DNA from: Tardiphaga sp. vice304
GTDB lineage: Bacteria; Pseudomonadota; Alphaproteobacteria; Rhizobiales; Xanthobacteraceae
Assembly: GCF_007018905.1 (NCBI RefSeq)
Contig: NZ_CP041402.1
Location: 3,770,001 to 3,834,000, forward strand
DNA length: 64,000 nucleotides
Direction of reading: 5' to 3'
In this document: one piece after another, positions 25,469 to 34,290 of the stretch
Position numbering within the stretch: the first letter of the stretch is position 1
Layout of the letters: every line of letters begins with the position of its first letter
The notes under the pieces: model-generated
What the model saw: the letters and a program-made list of their open reading frames with translations, nothing else
Databases searched by the model: none
What the model was told of the DNA's origin: nothing
Program-made: the position numbers and the translations under genes

Positions 25469-27001
25469 TCAAAGCGGCATGTTGTCGTGCTTCTTCATCG
25501 GCACATCCACGGCCTTGTCCTTCAGCATCGCCAGCGCCCGTGCGATGCGGCGGCGGGTGGAGTGCGGCATGATGACGTCGTCGATATAGCCGCGCTCGGC
25601 GGCGATGAACGGCGACAGGAAGCGGTCCTCATATTCCTTAGTGCGCGCGGCGATCTTCTCGGCGTCGCCGATGTCCTGCCGGAAGATGATCTCCACTGCG
25701 CCCTTGGCGCCCATCACGGCGATCTGCGCGGTCGGCCAGGCGTAGTTGATGTCGGCGCCGATCTCCTTCGAGGCCATCACGTCGAACGCGCCGCCATAGG
25801 CCTTACGCGTAATCACGGTGACGAGCGGCACCGTGCATTGCGAATAGGCGAACAGCAGTTTCGCGCCGTGCTTGATCAACCCGCCATATTCCTGCGCAGT
25901 GCCCGGCAGGAAGCCCGGCACGTCGACGAAGGTGACGATCGGAATGTTGAAGGCGTCGCAGAAACGCACGAAGCGCGCGGCTTTCCTTGAAGCGTCGCTG
26001 TCGAGCACGCCGGCCAGCACCATCGGCTGGTTGGCGACGAAGCCCACTGTCTTGCCGGCGATGCGGCCGAAGCCGGTGACGATGTTCTTGGCAAACGTCT
26101 CCGAGATCTCGAAGAAGTCGCCCTCGTCCACCACCTTGTGGATCAGCTCCTTCATGTCATAGGGCTTGTTCGGATTATCGGGGATCAGCGTGTCGAGCGA
26201 CATGTCGACGCGCTCGATGTCGTCGAAGCTCGGCCATTCGGGCACGCCTGACTGGTTGTTGCTCGGCAAAAAGTCGATCAGCCGGCGCATCTGCAGCAGC
26301 GTCTCGACGTCGTTCTCGAACGCGCCGTCGGCAATCGAGGAGCGCGTCGCGTGCACGCTGGCGCCGCCGAGTTCTTCGGCGGTGACGACCTCGTTGGTCA
26401 CGGTCTTCACCACGTCCGGCCCGGTGACGAACATGTAGCTGGTGTTCTTCACCATGAAGATGAAGTCGGTCATCGCCGGTGAATAGACGTCGCCGCCGGC
26501 GCACGGCCCCATGATCACCGAGATCTGCGGGATCACGCCGGAGGCCTGCACGTTGCGGCGGAACACGTAGGAATAGCCGGCGAGTGCCGCGACGCCCTCC
26601 TGGATGCGCGCGCCGCCGGCGTCGTACAGCCCGATGATCGGCGCGCGGGCCTTCATCGCCATGTCCTGGATCTTGCAGATTTTCTGCGCGTGGGTTTCGG
26701 ACAGCGAGCCGCCGAACACGGTAAAATCCTTGGCGAAGGCGAAGGTCTTGCGGCCGTTGACGGTGCCCCAGCCGATCACCACGCCGTCGCCGGGGATCTT
26801 GGACTTCTCCATGCCAAATTCGACCGAGCGGTGCTCGACGAACATATCGAATTCCTCGAACGAGCCCTTGTCGAACAACAGCTCGAGCCGCTCGCGCGCG
26901 GTCAGCTTGCCCTTGGCGTGCTGGGATTCGATGCGCTTTTCGCCGCCGCCGAGTTTCGCACCGGCGCGACGGTCTTCGAGGGTGTCGAGAATGTCTTTCA
27001 T
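25469..27001 (-). CDS. pccB: Propionyl-CoA carboxylase beta subunit (carboxyltransferase)
   Basis: A 510-residue carboxyltransferase, the normal PccB length. It has the N-terminal acyl-CoA site ([11 protein letters not shown], then [12 protein letters not shown]) and the C-terminal carboxybiotin half ([22 protein letters not shown]). It transfers CO2 from biotin to propionyl-CoA to form methylmalonyl-CoA. The biotinylated alpha subunit is not in the window. A GGAG just ahead of the ATG at 27001 ([12 protein letters not shown]) supports this start over 27058. Confidence 0.94.
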   Translation of the reverse strand: MKDILDTLEDRRAGAKLGGGEKRIESQHAKGKLTARERLELLFDKGSFEEFDMFVEHRSVEFGMEKSKIPGDGVVIGWGTVNGRKTFAFAKDFTVFGGSLSETHAQKICKIQDMAMKARAPIIGLYDAGGARIQEGVAALAGYSYVFRRNVQASGVIPQISVIMGPCAGGDVYSPAMTDFIFMVKNTSYMFVTGPDVVKTVTNEVVTAEELGGASVHATRSSIADGAFENDVETLLQMRRLIDFLPSNNQSGVPEWPSFDDIERVDMSLDTLIPDNPNKPYDMKELIHKVVDEGDFFEISETFAKNIVTGFGRIAGKTVGFVANQPMVLAGVLDSDASRKAARFVRFCDAFNIPIVTFVDVPGFLPGTAQEYGGLIKHGAKLLFAYSQCTVPLVTVITRKAYGGAFDVMASKEIGADINYAWPTAQIAVMGAKGAVEIIFRQDIGDAEKIAARTKEYEDRFLSPFIAAERGYIDDVIMPHSTRRRIARALAMLKDKAVDVPMKKHDNMPL

Positions 27002-27109
27002 CTGCTCCAGCCCGTTTGTCCGGCGATTGGTCGCCGCCTTTGGCTGGGGTTGTAGCATGGGGTTTTCGGCGGTGGAAACGGTCGAAAATTCCGCACCGCG
27101 GCGCGCCGC

Positions 27110-27922
27110 TCAGAGCGCGCCGATGTCGGTCAGGCAGGCCTGCGCGATCGCCATGCGGTCTGCGGCGTGGCGAGGCTCGCGGATGTCGAGGTTGAGCGCT
27201 AACACGGTCTGCGCGTCGCCCTTCTCGGCCCAGCCGACCAGCCAGCCCAGCGACGGCCGGCCGGTTTCGGCGCCGAGCAGCCCGGTCTTGGCGCGAATCA
27301 CGGCGTCCCCCACGCGGGTCACCGGCAGGATGTCGCGCACCAGATCCTGGCTGCGCTTCGAGACCGGCAGCGCGCCGCGGCGCAGCCGGTCGATGAAATC
27401 GACCTGCTCCATCGGGTCGATGCGCAGTGCGCCGGTCAGCCAGAACTGGTCGATGCCGCCGCTGATGTCGGCATTGCCGTAGTCGAAGTCGCGGAGATAT
27501 TTCTGCATCCGCGCAGCGCCGATGCGCCGCGCGATCTCCTGATAGACCGGCACCACCGACGCCGCGATCGCCGAGCGCAGCGTGTGATCCTGATTCCAGC
27601 CGGGAAAATTACGGGTGATGCCGTCCCATTTGAAGACGTCCTTGTCGGGATCGCCGACCACACCGGTCTCCAGCGCGATCAGCGAATTCGGGACCTTGAA
27701 GGTCGAGGCCGGCAGGAAGGCCTCGCCGGAGCGCTCCTTGTCGCTGGCGACGATCAGATAGTCGTCGACCTTGTAGCCGACGAAGGTGCCGACCGTGCCG
27801 GCGTCCGTGAAGCGCTTGGCAAGGCTGTCGCGGATCTCGCTGCGCTGGGGCGCGACATGGGCGAAGGCCGGCGAAGCAACGGTGGCGGTCAGCAGGCCGA
27901 GCGCGTGGCGGCGAGTAATCAC
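27110..27922 (-). CDS. Class D (OXA-type) beta-lactamase
   Basis: A 270-residue periplasmic serine hydrolase with the class D motifs: S73-T-F-K76 in LPASTFKVPN (the Lys is carboxylated in the family), an S-x-V (AASVVPVY), YGN (DFDYGNADISGG), and the KTG box (IRAKTGLLG). The N-terminus from the GTG at 27922 (ITRRHALGLL...SPAFA) is a twin-arginine-like signal. The upstream frame overlaps the FlhB-like gene end. Likely an intrinsic chromosomal enzyme. No mobile element is near. Confidence 0.9.
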   Translation of the reverse strand: MITRRHALGLLTATVASPAFAHVAPQRSEIRDSLAKRFTDAGTVGTFVGYKVDDYLIVASDKERSGEAFLPASTFKVPNSLIALETGVVGDPDKDVFKWDGITRNFPGWNQDHTLRSAIAASVVPVYQEIARRIGAARMQKYLRDFDYGNADISGGIDQFWLTGALRIDPMEQVDFIDRLRRGALPVSKRSQDLVRDILPVTRVGDAVIRAKTGLLGAETGRPSLGWLVGWAEKGDAQTVLALNLDIREPRHAADRMAIAQACLTDIGAL

Positions 27923-27986
27923 GGGAATACCTGTCAGCAATGGAGCGCGCAGATGCGCGCGGCATCGTGGTGGAATCATGACAGCG

Positions 27987-28253
27987 TCAGCGCACCCTGC
28001 CCGACAGCCGCAGCACGAAGACCAGCACTTCGGCCACCGCCTTGTAGAGCTCGGCGGGAATTTCCTCGCCGATATCGACATTGGAGAGCGCGCCGGCCAG
28101 CACCTCGTTTTCCTCGATCGGAATATCGTGGGCTTTCGCGATCTCGATGATCTTGGCGCCGATCGTGCCCTTGCCCTTCGCTGTGACGATGGGCGCGCCG
28201 GTCTTGTCGTAATGCAGCGCGACCGCGACCAGGCGCTTGGTATCGACGATCAC
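27987..28253 (-). CDS. Free-standing FlhB C-terminal-domain protein (FlhX/YlqH-like)
   Basis: An 88-residue protein equal to the cytosolic tail of FlhB/YscU after autocleavage: VAVALHYDKTGAPIVTAKGKG, then IAKAHDIPIEENEVLAGAL. The NPTH cleavage site is absent (DTKRL stands there) and there is no membrane domain. Stand-alone paralogues can replace the C-terminal cleavage product of FlhB in some bacteria. The GTG start overlaps the stop of the FliK-like gene (GTGA), so the two are coupled. No other flagellar genes are nearby. Confidence 0.85.
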   Translation of the reverse strand: MIVDTKRLVAVALHYDKTGAPIVTAKGKGTIGAKIIEIAKAHDIPIEENEVLAGALSNVDIGEEIPAELYKAVAEVLVFVLRLSGRVR

Positions 28254-29929
28254 AGCGCGCGGTCCACAAAATGGCCGGCCGAAGCTGGTGCGGGCTGCAC
28301 CGGCGCGCCGTCCTGAATCACGATATCGCCGGGCTGCAGCTCGGCGCGCAACAGCGCCTGGCCGAGCTGCGAAGAGCCGGCGCGCAATTGCTGCGCGGTG
28401 GCCGCGCGTTCGGCCCACAGCCGCACCGAGGTCTTGTCGCCCGACAGCGAGACCAGCGCATGCACCGGGCCGGCCGGCTCGACATCGAGCGAGAACCGCG
28501 CGCGCCAGACGCGCTGCGCGGCTTCGGCCTCGCTATCACCGCCGCCGTCGCGCGAAATCTCGAACTGCGCCACCGCGGTGCCGTGCGGCATCGCGAACGG
28601 GATCTCGAAATTCCAGCGCGGCGCGGCCGCATCGAGCCGTGACGCGGTGGCGTCAGTGCGATCCGGCAACGACGCCACCTGCAGCAGCGTCTGGCGGGCG
28701 ATCGCGGCGTCGGTATCGGCAAGCAGATGATGCAGCGTGACCGCCACCGGCGCGTTCGGCTGCAGCGTGGACAACGGCATCGGCTGCGCACTCGGCAGCG
28801 CGCCGCGCAACGGCGGCGGCGGCACGCTGCCGCGCAGCAGCAGCTCGGACGGCAGCGACGATGGCGGCTTGCCATTCGGCGACACCAAATTGAGCAGCGC
28901 GCCCTCGTCGAGCGCGGCGTCGATTCCGTTGCCGGCGAGATGCGGCGCCTGCAACGCTTCCTGCAACTGGCTGAGCGTGGCACCGCTCGCCGCGACGCGG
29001 GCCGCCATTTCCGGCGAACTAGCGGGCGGCGGAATCATCTGCGCCTTGCCCGTGAAGTCGACAAAATCCTCGACGGCGAACAACCCGGCCTGCTGCAACA
29101 CATCGTCCGGCGTCAGCATTCCCGGCATGATCGACGGCGACGGCGTTCCGGGCGCAGCCGTGACGACGCTGACGCCGGGCGCTGACGGCATGCCCTGCTC
29201 CGACGTCGCGACGAAGGACGCCGCGCCGTTGGTCGCGACATGGCCGCCGAGCGCGCTCGACAGCAATTGCCGGAACACGATCAGCGCGGCCTTCATGTCG
29301 GGCATCGTCGCGGACGGCGCGGTGCCGGATGCCAATGATGCTTCGAGAAACAGGCCGGAGTTCTGGAACGCGGCCTTCAGCTCGTCGCCGGTCAAATTCT
29401 GATCGAGCGGCGGCCGTTGCGCCAGCAGGTTGGCGACCGCTTGCTGCAACGGCAATGGCAGCTTCTGCAACGCGGCGGCGTCGCCGAGATTGGCAAACAA
29501 GGTCGCAAGTCCGGCCTGCTGAGTCGCGGCGACCTGCGCGGCCGTGGACACCGCCGCTTCTTCCGGCGCGGTCAGTGTCACCTTGGATGTGGTGAGCACA
29601 TTGGCCAGCGTGAGCTGCGCCTCGGGCGCCAGCGTCACGCTGTCTTGCGGCGTGCCGGCCTGCGAGGTCGATCCCGGCTGCGGCGTCACCACCGCGAGGC
29701 GGACGCCGTCGGCGGCCTGCGATACCGCGAGCTGCAGGGTCTGGCCGGGCTGCAGCGGCACTTCGGAAGAGACATCGACGGCGACGTTACCGATCGCGAT
29801 GCGGACCTGATTGTCCGGCAAAAGTTTCACCACGCGCGCGGTGACGATGCTGCCCGAGCGGAAGCCGACATCGCCCTGTACGCCTTTGACGGCGACGTAT
29901 GGTGAGACTGGAGTGACGCCGAGTACCAT
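28250..29929 (-). CDS. FliK-like hook-length control domain protein
   Basis: A 559-residue Ala/Pro/Gln/Ser-rich protein. The N-terminus is a small beta domain (GSIVTARVVKLLPDNQVRIA), the middle is low-complexity, and the C-terminal 130 residues resemble the FliK hook-length domain (WNFEIPFAMPHGTAVAQFEI, then WRARFSLDVEPAGPVHALV). Translational coupling to the FlhB tail protein mirrors the FliK-FlhB interaction that switches flagellar export specificity. Start at 29929 (MVLGVTPVSP), with GAGAG upstream, is preferred over 30013. Confidence 0.8.
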   Translation of the reverse strand: MVLGVTPVSPYVAVKGVQGDVGFRSGSIVTARVVKLLPDNQVRIAIGNVAVDVSSEVPLQPGQTLQLAVSQAADGVRLAVVTPQPGSTSQAGTPQDSVTLAPEAQLTLANVLTTSKVTLTAPEEAAVSTAAQVAATQQAGLATLFANLGDAAALQKLPLPLQQAVANLLAQRPPLDQNLTGDELKAAFQNSGLFLEASLASGTAPSATMPDMKAALIVFRQLLSSALGGHVATNGAASFVATSEQGMPSAPGVSVVTAAPGTPSPSIMPGMLTPDDVLQQAGLFAVEDFVDFTGKAQMIPPPASSPEMAARVAASGATLSQLQEALQAPHLAGNGIDAALDEGALLNLVSPNGKPPSSLPSELLLRGSVPPPPLRGALPSAQPMPLSTLQPNAPVAVTLHHLLADTDAAIARQTLLQVASLPDRTDATASRLDAAAPRWNFEIPFAMPHGTAVAQFEISRDGGGDSEAEAAQRVWRARFSLDVEPAGPVHALVSLSGDKTSVRLWAERAATAQQLRAGSSQLGQALLRAELQPGDIVIQDGAPVQPAPASAGHFVDRAL

Positions 29930-29984
29930 GATGCTCTCGCCGGGTGCGGGAGACCAACGATAGCGCGGCGTTGTTAAGCCCTCG

Positions 29985-30770
29985 TTAACCGGCGCGCGGC
30001 GCCAGCGCAGCAACCACGCGCGCCGCGGCGCGAAAATCGATCAGCTTGGCCGCACGGCGCGACGCCACTTCGCCGTCGACGCCCCAGCGCTCGATGTTCC
30101 AGTCTTCATCGACATGGGCCGCGGCCCAGACCTGATCGGCATCGAGCCGGCCGCGCAGCAAGGCCAGTGCGAGCAGCGCCGAGCCGGTGATCGTCGTCAC
30201 CAGATGCAGCGCCGCGACGGTCCACGGATCGTTCGGCAGCGTCGCGCGGGCCGCGGCGATCGAACTCTCCGGCTGCTGCACATGGATGATGCCCTCGGCC
30301 AGCATGAAGTGTGCGCCAAAATCCTCGACGGCCCAGAACAGCACCGGATCCCACGCCTGCGCCTCGCGCGCCACCAGTTCCTGCGGATGGCCGGCGCGGT
30401 AGAACAACAGATCGGTGCCGAAATATTTGGCGATGTCGTCACTCACCGCGGTGACGTTGTCGCCGACCGCGTCGATGACGCTGTTGGCGAGCCGCGTCAG
30501 TGGCATCGTCGTCGGATTGATGGTGTCCTGCTGCGCTTCCCATTCGGCTACGATGGCTTCCGCGATGCTGCGCTCGGGCGCTGTCAGCGGCTTGCGCGAC
30601 GGCGTTCGCACGGTCTTGTCGTCCAGTGTGATCGCAAATCCCTCGGGCGCCTCGACCATTCCGGCGCGCGCATAGAAGCGCTTGCGCTGCGGCCCGCGCG
30701 TCGACTGGCGCACCGCCTCTTCCGGATCGAGCCCGCCCTGCCCGTAGACTTCGTCAAACAATTCACGCAT
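29985..30770 (-). CDS. ATP12-family F1-ATPase assembly chaperone
   Basis: A 261-residue protein with the ATP12 landmarks: KRFYARAGMVEAPEGFAITL, the LDDKTVRTPSRKPLTAP segment, TMPLTRLANSVID and YFGTDLLFYRA. In mitochondria ATP12 binds the F1 alpha subunit during assembly. Alphaproteobacterial homologues are thought to do the same. The C-terminus is Ala/Arg-rich. It follows the pseudouridine synthase/BluB group on the minus strand. Confidence 0.92.
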   Translation of the reverse strand: MRELFDEVYGQGGLDPEEAVRQSTRGPQRKRFYARAGMVEAPEGFAITLDDKTVRTPSRKPLTAPERSIAEAIVAEWEAQQDTINPTTMPLTRLANSVIDAVGDNVTAVSDDIAKYFGTDLLFYRAGHPQELVAREAQAWDPVLFWAVEDFGAHFMLAEGIIHVQQPESSIAAARATLPNDPWTVAALHLVTTITGSALLALALLRGRLDADQVWAAAHVDEDWNIERWGVDGEVASRRAAKLIDFRAAARVVAALAPRAG

Positions 30771-30828
30771 CGCGTTTTATGGTCCTGTTGATGGAATCAA
30801 CCTAGTGCAAGCGCATCGCTGCGCCAAC

Positions 30829-31137
30829 TCAGCGGTTGGCGCAGGCGCGCGAATAGGCCGCGCGATCGTTTGGGCCAAGACCTGCGGCCGCGCCGTCCTG
30901 CAGGCAATCGGTGACGCGATCGCCGAACGAGCCACGCGCGCGTGGCGCCGTCGACGTGGTCGGCATCTGATCCAGTTTCGGAACCACCGGAACGGCCATA
31001 CTCGGCGGTGGCGGGGCGGCGGGGGGCGGCGGCGTCAGGATCGCCCCGCCGGGCGGCAGGATCTGCGCGGACGCCGTGCCCGCAAGGATCATCACCATCG
31101 AAAGGCTTTGCAGCAGAATTTTGATCATGGATAGCAT
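30829..31137 (-). CDS. Small proline-rich exported protein
   Basis: A 102-residue protein with a signal peptide (ILLQSLSMVMILAGTASAQ), a proline run (LTPPPPAAPPPPS), and a C-terminal SFGDRVTDCLQDGAAAGL with two cysteines. The conserved-looking tail suggests a disulfide-linked small domain in the periplasm. Start is either the ATG at 31137 or at 31128. I do not recognise a named family. Confidence 0.6.
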   Translation of the reverse strand: MLSMIKILLQSLSMVMILAGTASAQILPPGGAILTPPPPAAPPPPSMAVPVVPKLDQMPTTSTAPRARGSFGDRVTDCLQDGAAAGLGPNDRAAYSRACANR

Positions 31138-31175
31138 GTGATCATGCCGGCGCACCAACTCAAGTGCGGCGCGCG

Positions 31176-31823
31176 TCAGCGCCTGATGATGTGATCGGCG
31201 AGCGGGCGTCGCTGTTCCCAGCCGACACGCTCCAGCTCGGGGCTGTCGGATTCCATCACGGGATAGCCGATGCAGAAATAGCCGATCAGCCGCCAGTCGG
31301 CGGGGACGTCGAGCGCCTGGGTGACGGCGTCGGGATCGAGGATCGAGACCCAGCCCATGCCGATGCCTTCGGCGCGCGCCGCAAGCCACAGCGTGGAGAT
31401 CGCCGCGACCACCGAATAATCCGCCATTTCCGGCATGGTGCGACGGCCGACGCCGTGCCCGACCTCGGTGGCGCGATCGGCATAGACAGCGACATGGCAC
31501 GGCGCATCGCTGAGGCCCGCGAGCTTCAGCGTGGCATAGAGCTTCGCCAGATCGCCGGAGAAGCTGGCCAGCGCGTCGGCATTGCAGGCGGTGAAATTCG
31601 CCAGCACCGCGGCGCGACGAGCGGCGTCATCGACAATGACGAAGCGCCACGGCTGGCTGAGGCCGACCGACGGCGACAGGCAGGCGGTTTCGACCAGCCG
31701 CTCGATCGCGCCCTGCGGCAATGCGTCGGTCCGAAAGCGCCTGACATCGCGGCGCCACACGAACAGATCGTGCAGCCGCGCGCGAAAACCGGCGTCGAAA
31801 TCGGGCGCTGTGGAGACGGACAC
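31176..31823 (-). CDS. bluB: 5,6-dimethylbenzimidazole synthase
   Basis: A 215-residue flavin-destroying nitroreductase-like enzyme that converts FMNH2 into dimethylbenzimidazole, the lower ligand of cobalamin. Family features seen are WRRDVRRFRTDALP, LSPSVGLSQPWRFVIV, MPEMADYSVVAAISTLWLAA and GIGMGWVSILDP. Length fits BluB. It starts with GTG at 31823, eleven bases beyond the stop of the pseudouridine synthase gene. A longer open frame upstream lies inside that gene. Confidence 0.9.
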   Translation of the reverse strand: MSVSTAPDFDAGFRARLHDLFVWRRDVRRFRTDALPQGAIERLVETACLSPSVGLSQPWRFVIVDDAARRAAVLANFTACNADALASFSGDLAKLYATLKLAGLSDAPCHVAVYADRATEVGHGVGRRTMPEMADYSVVAAISTLWLAARAEGIGMGWVSILDPDAVTQALDVPADWRLIGYFCIGYPVMESDSPELERVGWEQRRPLADHIIRR

Positions 31824-31833
31824 CGCTCGGCCC

Positions 31834-33657
31834 CTACTCTTCCGGGGCGTTCTCGATCGGGTCGAAGCGGTCGGCTTCCAGCCCGAGCAGATTCCAGGTC
31901 TGCAGCATGTGCGGCGGCAGCGGCGCGGAGCAATCGATGAAGCCGCCGCGCGGATGCGGCACGACGATGCGCCGCGCCAGGAGATGCAGCTTCTTCTGGA
32001 TGCCACCCGGCAGCTGCCAGTTTTCCTTGTTGAAGTATTTGGGGTCGCCGATGATGGCGTGGTCGATATGCGCCATGTGCGCGCGCAGCTGGTGCGTCCG
32101 TCCCGTCACCGGCTTCAGCGACACCCAGGCGAGTTTTTGCGCGGAGGTTTCGACCACCGCGTAATACGTCACCGCGTGGCTGGCGCCCTCGTCGCCGTGC
32201 TGGGCGACGCGCATGATGGTGTCTTCCTCGTTCTCTTCCTTGGCGAGATAGGTCGAGATGCGGCCCTGCTTCGGCTTCGGCACACCGGCGACCAGCGCCC
32301 AATAGATCTTGCGTGCCGAGCGCTCGCGGAACGAGCCGGTCAGCTTGGTGGCGGCGAAGCGCGTCTTGGCGATCAGCAGGCAGCCCGCGGTGTCCTTGTC
32401 GAGGCGATGCACCAGGCGCGGCTTCTGGCCCTTGGCGTCGCGCATCACTTCCAGCATGCCGTCCACATGCCGCACGGTGCCGGAGCCGCCCTGCACGGCC
32501 AAGCCGGCCGGCTTGTTCAGCACCATCACGTCGGCGTCCTCGAACAGGATCATCTCCTTGATGGCATCGAGCGTCTTTTGCGCCGCTTCGGAGAGCACGC
32601 CGCCGCCGACCTTCGGCGCGTCGAGCTTCAGCGGCGGAATGCGGACGGTCTGGCCCTCTTCCAGCCGGTCCTTGGAATCGGCGCGCTTGCCGTTGATGCG
32701 CAGCTCGCCTTTGCGGACGATGCGCTGGATATGGGAGAACGACAGGCCTTCAAAGCGCGCCTCGAGGAAGCGATCGACGCGCATGCCGGCCTCGTCGGCG
32801 GTGACGACGGCCATCTCGACTGCGGTCGGCAGCGGCGCCTTCGGCACGACGACCTTGGGCTCCGGCACGAAGGTATCGGGATCGAACGGCGGACGCTCGC
32901 GCTTGGGCTCGCGCTCGCGCGACTCGCGCACCGGCCGGCCGCCGCGCGACGGCGGACGGTCATTGCCGGGGCGCTCGCTACCGAAGCGTTCGGTGCGCTG
33001 CGGGCGCTCGGTTCGTTCCGGACGGCTTGTGGCGCGCTCGGGGCGCGCGCTGCGCGCCTGGCGTTCGCCACGTTCGGGGGTCTCGAAACGGGTGTCGCGG
33101 GGCTCGCGCGGATCGCCCCATTCGTGGCGATCCAGAGCCGCATCGATGCGGTTGCGCGACGGACGTGCGGAGGTGGGGCGATCGCCCCGGCCACGCTCGG
33201 CGGCGGGTTCGGGCCGCTGGGGCCGAAACGCCGGACGCGGCGATCGTTCCGGGCGCTCGGCCCGCTCGGGACGGGCGGCCGAACGCTCGCGCGACGGGCG
33301 CGCGCTCTGCGCGCGATCGCCAAAACCGCGCTCGGCGGGACGCTCACTGCGCTGCGGGCGCTCGGACCGTTCAAAGCGCGCGGGACGCTCCGAGCCCTGC
33401 GGACGCTCGGAACGCTCCGGCCGCTCGGAGGCGCGCTCGCGCGGCGGGCGCGCGCTCATCGGGCGATCGCTCTTGATGCGGCCGGCCTTGCCGAATGACG
33501 GCCGCTCCTGCCGCTCGCCATCGGACCGCGCGGCTTTAGGACGGCCCGGCTTGGCGCCGGACGTCGTGGTGCCGGCAGTCTTCGGGCGCCCACCCTTGCC
33601 GCGCGGACCGGCGGGTCCACGGGATTTGACGAGGGGCTTCTTGTCGCGACGGCTCAT
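31834..33657 (-). CDS. RluC/D-type 23S pseudouridine synthase with long disordered N-terminus
   Basis: A 607-residue protein. Residues 1 to about 285 are low-complexity and rich in Arg, Pro, Glu and Ser, with many repeats of the form RPERSERP. An S4 RNA-binding domain begins at about 292 (MRVDRFLEARFEGLS). The RluA-type catalytic domain has RLVHRLDKDTAGCLL with the nucleophile Asp420. A typical RluC is about 320 residues, so roughly half of this protein is the extension. SD GGAG lies seven bases before the ATG at 33657. It leads the bluB gene. Confidence 0.92.
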   Translation of the reverse strand: MSRRDKKPLVKSRGPAGPRGKGGRPKTAGTTTSGAKPGRPKAARSDGERQERPSFGKAGRIKSDRPMSARPPRERASERPERSERPQGSERPARFERSERPQRSERPAERGFGDRAQSARPSRERSAARPERAERPERSPRPAFRPQRPEPAAERGRGDRPTSARPSRNRIDAALDRHEWGDPREPRDTRFETPERGERQARSARPERATSRPERTERPQRTERFGSERPGNDRPPSRGGRPVRESREREPKRERPPFDPDTFVPEPKVVVPKAPLPTAVEMAVVTADEAGMRVDRFLEARFEGLSFSHIQRIVRKGELRINGKRADSKDRLEEGQTVRIPPLKLDAPKVGGGVLSEAAQKTLDAIKEMILFEDADVMVLNKPAGLAVQGGSGTVRHVDGMLEVMRDAKGQKPRLVHRLDKDTAGCLLIAKTRFAATKLTGSFRERSARKIYWALVAGVPKPKQGRISTYLAKEENEEDTIMRVAQHGDEGASHAVTYYAVVETSAQKLAWVSLKPVTGRTHQLRAHMAHIDHAIIGDPKYFNKENWQLPGGIQKKLHLLARRIVVPHPRGGFIDCSAPLPPHMLQTWNLLGLEADRFDPIENAPEE

Positions 33658-33779
33658 AATACAGCTCCGGGATAATCGCTGTGCGTAGCGCATATGGCGC
33701 TCAGGGTCACTGTGAAACTGGCTTATCGGCCAAGTGTTTGCGATCCCGCGGCTCGATGAGCCCGGGTTTTGCGCAATTC

Positions 33780-34125
33780 CCGCCCCTCAAACATGAGGGG
33801 TGGCGGCGCGCCTGAAGGCGCGTGGGGGTGGTTTGTCGCGATCCGCTCCGCCGTCGGCGACGGAGCCAGGTCGCGTCGCCTCTCGGCGCGCCACCGCGAC
33901 GATTTTGGGCCGGGGGACCGTGCTTCCGGGACAGCTTCCGGCGGGATTTCCCCGCCTTTCCCTGTCCGCGTCCAGCCGACAAAGAGCGGCAGAGCCCCGT
34001 AGTGGGCCCGTACGGTGACCTCCAGCCTCCCGAGTGCGCGGGGATACGTCCTCCCCCGCCCGCAGGCGCCGCCTCCCGCCCCACTCCAGACGCCTCATGA
34101 AGCGCCCCTCGCGGACGGGATGGTG
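33780..34125 (-). ncRNA. Candidate structured RNA or long 5' leader upstream of the pseudouridine synthase gene
   Basis: About 345 bp of very GC-rich sequence with strong nested inverted repeats and no convincing coding frame. On the minus strand a clear two-tier hairpin is GGACAG-(5)-GGCGGG-GAAAT-CCCGCC-(5)-CTGTCC. Further stems are CTCCGTCG/CGACGGAG-type and GCGCC-TTCA-GGCGC, and the last is CCCCTCA-TGTT-TGAGGGG (33782-33799). A promoter-like signal precedes it on the same strand (34129-34157). The overlapping open frames are Arg/Gly/Pro-rich, as expected of GC-rich structured DNA. No RNase P, tmRNA, SRP or 6S signature was recognised. It could be an independent RNA, the leader of the downstream gene, or a dispersed repeat. 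Confidence 0.45.
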
Positions 34126-34128
34126 TAA

Positions 34129-34157
34129 AGATTATAATCTTATAGGTATATTGTCAA
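34129..34157 (-). promoter_or_regulatory. Promoter-like site with palindromic -10 region
   Basis: On the minus strand TTGACA (34152-34157) is followed after 15 bp by TATAAT (34131-34136), or after 17 bp by the weaker TAATCT. The -10 lies within a perfect 12-bp palindrome AGATTATAATCT (34129-34140) that could be an operator. It is an A/T island in a GC-rich stretch. Confidence 0.55.
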
Positions 34158-34290
34158 GCCCATACCCGCATCCACCGTCCTGATCGTCGATCACGCCCCC
34201 GCAAATCGGAACCGTTGCCAACACCATCAATTAGTCCCGTACAACCGGACGCGAGACGGTTAAGTCGCAGCAATCTTGAGGATGCAAGTC

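Noticed and set aside
27110..27922. The OXA-type beta-lactamase as an acquired resistance gene
   Set aside because: No insertion sequence, integron site or composition change is seen around it. Class D enzymes are common intrinsic genes in this group.
33707..34098. Arg/Gly/Pro-rich minus-strand frames (125 and 103 aa) within the structured region
   Set aside because: They overlap in different phases, lack an SD and domain features, and follow the hairpin symmetry of the DNA. A structured RNA or repeat explains the region better.
33780..34125. RNase P RNA, tmRNA, 6S or an IscB-associated omega RNA
   Set aside because: The conserved RNase P and tmRNA cores are absent, the length is wrong for 6S, and no IscB-like gene is adjacent. 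None could be supported.
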